DNA of 64,000 bases from Actinomycetota bacterium. Lineage in GTDB: Bacteria > Actinomycetota > Actinomycetes > Nanopelagicales > Nanopelagicaceae. The notes beneath the pieces were generated by a model. The model did no database searches and had not been told where the DNA came from. It saw nothing but the letters and a program-made list of their open reading frames with translations. Made by a program: the position numbers and the translations under genes. The stretch is from positions 1 through 64,000 of the forward strand of contig SYEK01000036.1 of the NCBI GenBank assembly GCA_005800815.1. Reading direction: 5' to 3'. Shown here piece by piece: positions 19,670-26,055 of the stretch (the first letter of the stretch is position 1; each line of letters starts with the position of its first letter).

Positions 19670-20707
19670 ATGAAGCTTCGAAACTATTGGAACCTGCGAG
19701 ATGCCGGAGCCCAACTCTGGGAGGGCTCAAATCGCAAAGGTAGAGTTACAATCGCACTTAGCGCAATCGTGTTAGTTGCTCTCTTGCCATTTGCAGGAGC
19801 TAGTTTCCTGGCAACTCCGATCGCCGCCTATGACGCAGTATTGGTTTATCCAGTGGGAGTCTTTGTACTGATGGCTCTGGGTTTGAATATTGTCGTAGGA
19901 AAATCTGGAATGCTGGATCTGGGATATGTCGCTTTCTTTGCAATTGGTGCCTACACCATGGCTCTGATGGGAACTCTGACCAGTTTGAACACCTGGCAGA
20001 TCATGCCCTTTGGCATCGCCTTTGCGATGGTTGCAGGAGTGTTGCTGGGACTTCCAACTCTACGACTACGCGGTGATTATTTGGCGATTGTCACACTAGG
20101 TTTTGGAGAGATCGTCCGTTTGATCGCCCTGAACTCTTCATGGACCAAAGGTCCAAATGGAATCGCAAATATCCCGATGCCACCAGATATCGGCCCTCTT
20201 GAGTTCAAATTAGATGATCAGAAGGTTTTCTTCTGGGTAGTTGTGGTCATGATTCTGCTCACGATCTGGATGATCCGCCGTCTGAGCATCCGCCGTCCCG
20301 GACGAGCGTGGGAGGCGATCCGCCAAGATGAGGATGTCGCAGAGCTCTTAGGAGTACATACCCTCAAATATAAGATCTGGTCTTTCTCTCTGGGAGCAGC
20401 CGTCGGAGGTGCAGCAGGTGTTCTCTATGCCTCAAAGAATCTCTTTATCGCCCCAGAGATGTTCACTCTCAATGTCTCGATTCTGATCCTCGCCTGTGTT
20501 GTATTTGGCGGCATCGGAAATATTTGGGGAGTCGTGGTGGGTGCAACGATTCTTGGATATCTGCCAGATCGTATCCGATTCATCTCGGATGCTCGATTGC
20601 TTGTCTTTGGCATCGTTCTTGTGGTTGTCATGAACTTCAGACCAGATGGATTACTGCCTCGCAAGAAACGTGAGAAAATTGGTGAAAGGGCTCAGGCTAG
20701 ACTCTAG
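19670..20707 (+). CDS. livM: Liv-type ABC transporter permease LivM (copy 1)
   Basis: 345 residues, about nine membrane helices. Motifs: LGLNIVVGKSGMLDLGYVAFFAIGAY, LPTLRLRGDYLAIVTLGFGEIVRL, the coupling loop GRAWEAIRQDEDVAELLGV and FGGIGNIWGVVVGA, ending in a basic tail FRPDGLLPRKKREK. ATG at 19670, five bases past the livH1 stop, gives MKLRNYWNLRDAGAQLWEG, which aligns with livM2 (MFNIRDKGASVWES); upstream extension into livH1 is a shadow. No ATPase gene follows this first set, so it must use the livGF pair at 24117-25605 or ATPases encoded elsewhere. Confidence 0.93.
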   Translation: MKLRNYWNLRDAGAQLWEGSNRKGRVTIALSAIVLVALLPFAGASFLATPIAAYDAVLVYPVGVFVLMALGLNIVVGKSGMLDLGYVAFFAIGAYTMALMGTLTSLNTWQIMPFGIAFAMVAGVLLGLPTLRLRGDYLAIVTLGFGEIVRLIALNSSWTKGPNGIANIPMPPDIGPLEFKLDDQKVFFWVVVVMILLTIWMIRRLSIRRPGRAWEAIRQDEDVAELLGVHTLKYKIWSFSLGAAVGGAAGVLYASKNLFIAPEMFTLNVSILILACVVFGGIGNIWGVVVGATILGYLPDRIRFISDARLLVFGIVLVVVMNFRPDGLLPRKKREKIGERAQARL

Positions 20708-20737
20708 GGGCATAGCCGGCTCGGCATACAAACATGG

Positions 20738-20771
20738 CCCCTCGCCCGTTCGCATTGGGCTGCAGGAGGGG
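20738..20771 (+). terminator. GC-rich stem-loop after livM1
   Basis: CCCCTC-GCCC (20738-20747) pairs with GGGC (20757-20760) and GAGGGG (20766-20771), with an internal bulge. Probably ends the first liv transcript before the promoter of livK2. No T-run. The 200-base gap holds nothing else apart from the promoter and palindrome listed separately. Confidence 0.5.
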
Positions 20772-20827
20772 AGGGGATCTATGGCCTCTGCGTTTATATA
20801 CAAGGTACCCGGATAGCAGCCTCTTGT

Positions 20828-20856
20828 TTGCCTTAGATTCGCCTACCCTTTACCCT
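20828..20856 (+). promoter_or_regulatory. Promoter of the second liv operon
   Basis: TTGCCT (20828-20833), 17-base spacer, TACCCT (20851-20856). Placed relative to the downstream palindrome exactly as in the first liv promoter: the -10 box starts 19 bases before the TCCCGGGA core in both. Confidence 0.5.
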
Positions 20857-20866
20857 TGAGCCTTCC

Positions 20867-20880
20867 CCATCCCGGGATGG
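20867..20880 (+). promoter_or_regulatory. Palindromic element upstream of livK2
   Basis: CCATCCCGGGATGG is a perfect 14-base palindrome, 27 bases before the ATG at 20908. The core TCCCGGGA is shared with the livK1 leader at matched distance. Candidate operator; as RNA it could also form a five-pair stem with a CCGG loop. Confidence 0.5.
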
Positions 20881-20907
20881 AAGTGAAAACCTATAGGAAG
20901 GCTTTAC

Positions 20908-22053
20908 ATGAATAAGAAGGTACAACGGTCCCTCGCCGTTGTCTCTGCCGCTGCGCTAGTTTTTGGCGTCTCGGCAGTTTCATCAGCGACGGCAGCACCA
21001 AAGAGTGTCTCTCTTGCTTTTCAGGCTCCTTTAACAGGATCTAATGCTCTGACAGGTCAAGATGAATTAACGGCAGCCAGATTTGCCCTCTCTGAGTACA
21101 ACGCAACGAATCCGGCCATTAAAGTCGAGCTCGTCATCGCAGATGATCAGGGCTTAGCAGATGTCGCAGCGCTTCTTGCACCTGGTATCGCATCGAATAA
21201 GAAGATTATCGGCCTCATTGGACCAGCCTTCTCTGGTGCAACTCAGGCCTCACTTCCAGCCTACAAAGCCGGAAGACTCCCACTTATCTCGATGTCGGCA
21301 ACGCGTGTATCCCTAACCGACAGGAGAGCGCCAGTAAATGGCTTCCCAATCTTCAAGCGTGTTGTGGCAAACGATAAGTTCCAAGGTCCAGCACTCGCTC
21401 GATATGCCGTCAAGGGAGTTGCATCACCAAGTGTTTATTTGGTAGATGATAAGACCGCTTACGGTAAGGGTCTTGCCGATTATACAAAGCCAAATATTGC
21501 TAAGCTCGCGGGAAGCGACAGCGTCCCAGAGAACACAAGTGACTACACATCCGTGGTTGCAAAGGTAAAGGCATCTGGAGCCAACGTAGTCATCTACTGC
21601 GGATATGCACCTGATGCTGCAAAGTTTGTTAAGGCACTTCGTGATGGTGGATACACAGGTATCTTCGCTGCCGGCGACGGAGTTCTTAAGGCAACATTCC
21701 CAAACAACGCTGGTAACGCTGCTGCAGAGGGTGCACGTCTAACTGCTGCAGATGTTCCTTTTGAGGATGTCGCAACACCTGCACAGATGGTTGCCTACAC
21801 AAAGCTAACCGGAATTAAGGTTCCTGGCAGCTATGTAACATCGACCTACAACGCAACTAACATCTTCCTCGCATGCATCAAGCAGGGTATCGTCACTCGT
21901 GCTGGAATGCAGAACTGCCTCACGAATGGCTCATTCAAGGGCGTTGCGGGAGATACCATTAGGTTCGATCGATATGGTGACATCATCGGTGGAGCAGCAG
22001 TTGGAGCCTTTACAATCAAGGCTGGAAAGATTACTTACCTGGGCGTTGCCTAA
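20908..22053 (+). CDS. Liv-type ABC transporter substrate-binding protein 2
   Basis: 381 residues, paralogous to the protein at 17426: nearly the same signal peptide (MNKKVQRSLAVVSAAALVFG, cleavage near SATA-APK) but a more diverged mature part. Same fold motifs: LAFQAPLTGSNALTGQDE, VIADDQGLAD, IGLIGPAFSGATQAS, SMSATRVSLTD and FAAGDGVLK. Here too no lipobox cysteine follows the signal. Two late cysteines (LACIKQG, MQNCLTNG) could form a disulfide. The divergence suggests a different ligand range from copy 1 (inference). Confidence 0.92.
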   Translation: MNKKVQRSLAVVSAAALVFGVSAVSSATAAPKSVSLAFQAPLTGSNALTGQDELTAARFALSEYNATNPAIKVELVIADDQGLADVAALLAPGIASNKKIIGLIGPAFSGATQASLPAYKAGRLPLISMSATRVSLTDRRAPVNGFPIFKRVVANDKFQGPALARYAVKGVASPSVYLVDDKTAYGKGLADYTKPNIAKLAGSDSVPENTSDYTSVVAKVKASGANVVIYCGYAPDAAKFVKALRDGGYTGIFAAGDGVLKATFPNNAGNAAAEGARLTAADVPFEDVATPAQMVAYTKLTGIKVPGSYVTSTYNATNIFLACIKQGIVTRAGMQNCLTNGSFKGVAGDTIRFDRYGDIIGGAAVGAFTIKAGKITYLGVA

Positions 22054-22072
22054 GTAGTAGCACCTATCAAAT

Positions 22073-22114
22073 AATCGCAGCCGTCTCTGGTTAAATCCAG
22101 AGGCGGCTGCGATT
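22073..22114 (+). terminator. Very stable intercistronic hairpin between livK2 and livH2
   Basis: Bases 22073-22090 pair with 22097-22114: 18 consecutive pairs including one G-T wobble, closing a TTAAAT loop. It sits in the same place as the hairpin after livK1 although the sequence differs. No T-tract. TACAAT at 22117-22122 just beyond it could be a -10 box for livH2. Confidence 0.75.
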
Positions 22115-22134
22115 ACTACAATGAAGTGGATTAT

Positions 22135-23088
22135 ATGAACTTACAAGTTCTCGAGAGTCAGTTTTGGTCCCTCTGTCTGCAGGGAGTCGCACTTGGCTTC
22201 ATCTATGTTTTGATCTCTCTTGGGTACACCATGGTCTATGGTGTGCTTCGATTGATTAACTTTGCCAACTCTGAGGTCTTTATGATCGGAACATTTGCCA
22301 CTGTTGTGGCACAAGTGGGAATCCTACAAAATCAGACCGATTCACAATCCCTTCATGGCTTCCGACTGATTTATACCCTTGCTTTTGCTTTGGTTTTCTC
22401 CATGGTGGTCTGTGGAATTTTAGGGATTTTAGTCGAACTGGTGGCTTACAGACGGCTTCGAGCCCTCGGTGCCAAACCCTTAGGCTTTTTAATCTCTGCG
22501 ATTGCAACATCGATAGTTCTTCTTGAGACCACGCGCATCGTGACTTTCTCTCGCCCTCAAACCTCCCCACGATTATTAGATAAATGGTCTTTTGGCGAGG
22601 TTGCAGGTGCCAATTTTCGCATCGACACTGTGATGGTGATCATCTCTGGAGTTATAATCTTTTTTGTTCTGGATCGTTTCGTCACCAAGACCCGTCTGGG
22701 TAAGGCCATCCGTGCCGTGTCCATGAGCGAGGAGAACTCTAAACTTATGGGGATTAACCTCAATCGGGTTGTTTCACTTACATTTTTCATTGGTGGGCTG
22801 ACAACTGGGGCAGCCGCCTTTTTCTACACTACGGTCTATGAGACAACTCAGTTCAATGTGGGCTTTAATCTAGGTTTGGCAGCTTTCACGACCGCCGTTC
22901 TTGGAGGTATAGGTAATCTGCGAGGCGCCTTCTACGGTGGAATGTTTCTGGGCGTACTTGAGCAGTTTGCATCGGCCATCCTTGGCTCCCAGTGGAAATC
23001 AGTGACCGTCTTCACCGTGTTAGTACTTGTGTTGCTTCTCAAACCAAATGGCATCTTCGGTGAAGCTGTCCAGCAAACGAGGACATGA
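22135..23088 (+). CDS. livH: Liv-type ABC transporter permease LivH (copy 2)
   Basis: 317 residues. Same segments as copy 1: ALGFIYVLISLGYTMVYGVLRLINFANSE, AYRRLRAL, GKAIRAVSMSEENSKLMGIN and TAVLGGIGNLRGAF. ATG at 22135 is preferred over an in-frame GTG at 22126 because MNLQVLESQFWSL lines up with MFEVLIDQFWSL of copy 1. It ends in ATGA overlap with livM2, a tighter junction than in the first set. Confidence 0.93.
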   Translation: MNLQVLESQFWSLCLQGVALGFIYVLISLGYTMVYGVLRLINFANSEVFMIGTFATVVAQVGILQNQTDSQSLHGFRLIYTLAFALVFSMVVCGILGILVELVAYRRLRALGAKPLGFLISAIATSIVLLETTRIVTFSRPQTSPRLLDKWSFGEVAGANFRIDTVMVIISGVIIFFVLDRFVTKTRLGKAIRAVSMSEENSKLMGINLNRVVSLTFFIGGLTTGAAAFFYTTVYETTQFNVGFNLGLAAFTTAVLGGIGNLRGAFYGGMFLGVLEQFASAILGSQWKSVTVFTVLVLVLLLKPNGIFGEAVQQTRT

Positions 23089-24116
23089 TGTTCAATATTC
23101 GCGATAAGGGCGCCTCGGTCTGGGAGAGCTGGAGTCCGCCTGCCCGTTCGAGCTTTGTCCTGATTGTGATCACTCTTGTGGCACTTCTGCCCTACGCCGG
23201 AAATTTCGGACCAACTAGTTTCCTTGATACCCCCATCTCTTCCTATCAAGCGGTGCTCGTGTACCCAATCGCTCTCTTCGTTCTTATGGGCCTTGGTCTG
23301 AACATCGTTGTAGGAAAATCTGGTCTTTTAGATCTGGGGTATGTCGCATTTTTTGCAATCGGTGCCTACACCATGGGAATCATGGGAACCATGACGAGCC
23401 TCAATACCTGGCAGATTCTTCCCTTTGGAATTTTCTTCGCAATGCTCTCAGGATTACTTCTAGGCCTACCGGCGCTGCGTCTACGTGGGGATTACTTGGC
23501 TATAGTAACTCTGGGTTTTGGAGAGATTATCCGGATCGTTGCTCTGAATCTTTCGGTAACGGGTGGACCCAATGGCATAGTCGGTGTTCCCACCCCGCCT
23601 GCGGTGTTAGGTCAAAAGTTTGAACTCGATGATCATGCAGGCTACTTCTGGGTTATTTTTATCATGATTTTGTTGGTCATCTGGATGATACGCCGCTTCA
23701 CAATCCGTCGACCAGGTCGCGCGTGGGAGGCGATCCGCCAAGACGAGGATGTGGCTGCTCTCATGGGTGTCAATCTCTTGGTCTACAAACTTTGGTCATT
23801 TACTATCGGCGCGGCAGTGGGTGGTGCAGGTGGAGTTATCTATGCCTCAAAAACGATGTTCATCGCCCCTGATATGTTCACCTTTAATACATCTATTCTC
23901 GTCTTGGCATGCATCGTCTTTGGTGGATTAGGAAATATCTGGGGAGTCATCGTTGGTGCATCCATTTTGGCCTATCTGCCCGAGCGTATCCGCTTCATCA
24001 GCAACGCTCGCCAATTAGTCTTTGGTCTAGTACTTTTGGTTATCATGAATGTTCGACCAGATGGATTGTTACCCCGAAAGAAGCGCGAAAAAATTAGAGA
24101 AAAGCAGGCCATATAA
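23085..24116 (+). CDS. livM: Liv-type ABC transporter permease LivM (copy 2)
   Basis: 343 residues; LGLNIVVGKSGLLDLGYVAFFAIGAY, LPALRLRGDYLAIVTLGFGEIIRI, GRAWEAIRQDEDVAALMGV and FGGLGNIWGVIVGA match copy 1 almost block for block. Starts in ATGA overlap with livH2, and its stop is immediately followed by the livG ATG, so this set is the one physically joined to the ATPases. Confidence 0.93.
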   Translation: MMFNIRDKGASVWESWSPPARSSFVLIVITLVALLPYAGNFGPTSFLDTPISSYQAVLVYPIALFVLMGLGLNIVVGKSGLLDLGYVAFFAIGAYTMGIMGTMTSLNTWQILPFGIFFAMLSGLLLGLPALRLRGDYLAIVTLGFGEIIRIVALNLSVTGGPNGIVGVPTPPAVLGQKFELDDHAGYFWVIFIMILLVIWMIRRFTIRRPGRAWEAIRQDEDVAALMGVNLLVYKLWSFTIGAAVGGAGGVIYASKTMFIAPDMFTFNTSILVLACIVFGGLGNIWGVIVGASILAYLPERIRFISNARQLVFGLVLLVIMNVRPDGLLPRKKREKIREKQAI

Positions 24117-24893
24117 ATGAGCGACAAGATTCTTGAACTTAAAAATCTAACCATGCGCTTTGGTGGGGTAACTGCCTTGGATGCAGTAGATCTAGATGTC
24201 TTCAAAGGCGAGATATGCGCACTAATCGGCCCTAATGGCGCTGGTAAGACAACGGTTTTCAATGTCATAACAGGTGTTTATCAAGCAACTGCTGGTGAGA
24301 TTATCTTCGAGGGAAAAAGCATTCTTGGTATGAAGCGCCATATAATCGCCAAAACTGGTATGGCACGCACCTTCCAAAACGTGCGCCTGTGGGGTGAGAT
24401 GACGGCCTTGGAGAACGTCATCACTGCAACAGATGTTCATAAGAGATCTGGTCTTTCTGGCGCTCTCCTTGGTCTACCTCGCTCTCGGCGCGAAGAAAAG
24501 CGCGATCGCATTCGCGCACAGGAGCTCCTTGATTTTATGGGGATTGGTCATCGCGCAGATCAACTTGGTAAGAACCTTCCCTATGGTGATCAGCGCCGCT
24601 TGGAGATTGCCCGTGCCATGGGCACCGAGCCGCGCTTACTGCTTTTGGATGAGCCTGCCGCCGGCTTTAATCCAGCCGAGAAGGTGGAGCTTGCTGCGCT
24701 CATCAAGAAAATCCGTGATGCCGGCTATACGGTCCTACTGATTGAGCACGATATGTCTTTAATCATGGGAATCTCAGATCGTGTGGCCGTCTTAGACTTT
24801 GGCATCAAGATCGCCGATGATCTCCCAAGCAATGTACAGAAGAATCCGAAGGTTATTGAGGCCTATTTAGGAGTACCAGCCGATGCGTCTTGA
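24117..24893 (+). CDS. livG: Liv-type ABC transporter ATPase LivG
   Basis: 258 residues. Walker A GPNGAGKTT, Q-loop FQNVRLWGEMTALENV, signature region LPYGDQRRLEIARA (the LivG variant of LSGGQ), Walker B LLLLDEPAAGFNP with catalytic Glu, and switch His in LIEHDMS. It pairs with LivF to drive the permeases. No gap after livM2; its last 11 bases overlap livF. Only one livGF pair is present for two KHM sets. Confidence 0.95.
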   Translation: MSDKILELKNLTMRFGGVTALDAVDLDVFKGEICALIGPNGAGKTTVFNVITGVYQATAGEIIFEGKSILGMKRHIIAKTGMARTFQNVRLWGEMTALENVITATDVHKRSGLSGALLGLPRSRREEKRDRIRAQELLDFMGIGHRADQLGKNLPYGDQRRLEIARAMGTEPRLLLLDEPAAGFNPAEKVELAALIKKIRDAGYTVLLIEHDMSLIMGISDRVAVLDFGIKIADDLPSNVQKNPKVIEAYLGVPADAS

Positions 24894-25605
24894 GATTAAA
24901 GACCTGCGAGTTCACTATGGAAAGATCGAGGCGATCAAGGGCATCTCAGTAATCGTCAATGAAGGTGAGATCGTCACGCTCATTGGCGCCAACGGTGCGG
25001 GTAAAACAACGACTCTTAAGACTATCTCTGGCCTGCGCAAAGTCTCCAGCGGCTCGATCTCATTTGATGGTCAAGATATCTCGAAGATCCCGGCTCATGA
25101 GAGGGTAAATCTCGGTATCTCACAGGCACCTGAAGGTCGTGGGATCTTTCCCGGAATGACGGTTCTAGAAAATCTCGAGATGGGAAAGTTTCATCGCAAG
25201 GAGCGCAAAGCCGAGATGAGTGAGGATCTGGATAAAATTTACTCCCTCTTTCCTCGGCTAAAAGAGCGAACCTCCCAAGCAGGCGGAACCTTATCTGGGG
25301 GAGAGCAGCAGATGTTGGCGATCGGTCGCGCCCTCATGTCACGGCCAAAGGTTCTACTCCTTGATGAGCCATCCATGGGTCTTGCACCTCAGATGATTGC
25401 AAATATCTTCCGCATCATCACAGAGATCAATAAGAGTGGAGTGACAATCCTGCTGGTTGAACAGAATGCAGCACAGGCCCTGCAGCGAGCTCATCGTGCA
25501 TACATTTTAGAGACCGGAAACGTTGTTAAAGAGGCAAAGGCGAGTGATCTTCTCAACGATTCTGCAGTGCGTGAGGCCTATCTGGGTACGGGCGCACACA
25601 CCTAA
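24883..25605 (+). CDS. livF: Liv-type ABC transporter ATPase LivF
   Basis: 240 residues, the usual LivF size. Walker A GANGAGKTTTLKTI, signature LSGGEQQMLAIGRAL, Walker B VLLLDEPSMGLAP and switch region LLVEQNAAQAL. ATG at 24883 lies inside the end of livG (11-base overlap). The stop is only four bases from the 3' end of the convergent thioesterase gene. Confidence 0.95.
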   Translation: MRLEIKDLRVHYGKIEAIKGISVIVNEGEIVTLIGANGAGKTTTLKTISGLRKVSSGSISFDGQDISKIPAHERVNLGISQAPEGRGIFPGMTVLENLEMGKFHRKERKAEMSEDLDKIYSLFPRLKERTSQAGGTLSGGEQQMLAIGRALMSRPKVLLLDEPSMGLAPQMIANIFRIITEINKSGVTILLVEQNAAQALQRAHRAYILETGNVVKEAKASDLLNDSAVREAYLGTGAHT

Positions 25606-25609
25606 ATCT

Positions 25610-26020
25610 TTAGCGCTCTGCCAATATTAGACAGGTGATACGGGCGGTGCATGTGCGTTCACCTTTATCATTTGTTATCACCACATCCCAGCTACATAGT
25701 GTTTTTCCAAGGGAGATTGCAGTGGCCACACCGGTCACCAGGCCACTGGTCGCAGATTTATGGTGAGTAGCGTTGATATCGACTCCAACAATCTTTCGGT
25801 GAATGCCTGCGTGTAAAGATGTACCTATCGATCCTAAAGACTCGGCTAAGACGACATTGGCACCACCATGCAAGAGTCCGAATGGCTGTGTGTTCCCCTC
25901 GACAGGCATCGTGGCTACTAAGCGGCCCTCTTGTGCCTCAAGAAAAACGATACCCATTTTTTTATCTAGCGCACCGCTTCCACGCTCTTTGTAAAACGCA
26001 AGAAATTCCTCGCTGACCAT
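25610..26020 (-). CDS. Hotdog-fold thioesterase (PaaI-like)
   Basis: 136 residues in the PaaI/YdiI-like acyl-CoA thioesterase family: QPFGLLHGGANVVLAESLGS carries the HGG motif at the substrate helix, followed by VGVDINATHHKSA and the C-terminal strands. Family members hydrolyse aromatic or fatty acyl-CoA esters; substrate unknown. ATG at 26020 is chosen because TAGAAT lies 7 bases upstream on this strand and the hotdog fold begins soon after; a longer frame to 26098 would run through the divergent polA start. Confidence 0.85.
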   Translation of the reverse strand: MVSEEFLAFYKERGSGALDKKMGIVFLEAQEGRLVATMPVEGNTQPFGLLHGGANVVLAESLGSIGTSLHAGIHRKIVGVDINATHHKSATSGLVTGVATAISLGKTLCSWDVVITNDKGERTCTARITCLILAER

Positions 26021-26027
26021 AAGACAG

Positions 26028-26049
26028 ATTCTACTGTGGAATCTAGGAT
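26028..26049. promoter_or_regulatory. Back-to-back leaderless -10 boxes for thioesterase and polA
   Basis: Minus strand: TAGAAT (26028-26033), 7 bases from the thioesterase ATG. Plus strand: TAGGAT (26044-26049), 6 bases from the polA ATG at 26056. Both promoters fit into the 35-base gap, so any -35 regions would fall in the opposing gene. Confidence 0.5.
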
Positions 26050-26055
26050 GAGCAC

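Noticed and set aside
20781-20816. 11-codon reading frame (MASAFIYKVPG) preceded by a very purine-rich AGGAGGGGAGGGG
   Set aside because: The purine run is the 3' arm of the hairpin after livM1, and the predicted livK2 promoter lies downstream of the frame, so it would not be in that leader. No sign of an attenuator peptide for an amino acid.
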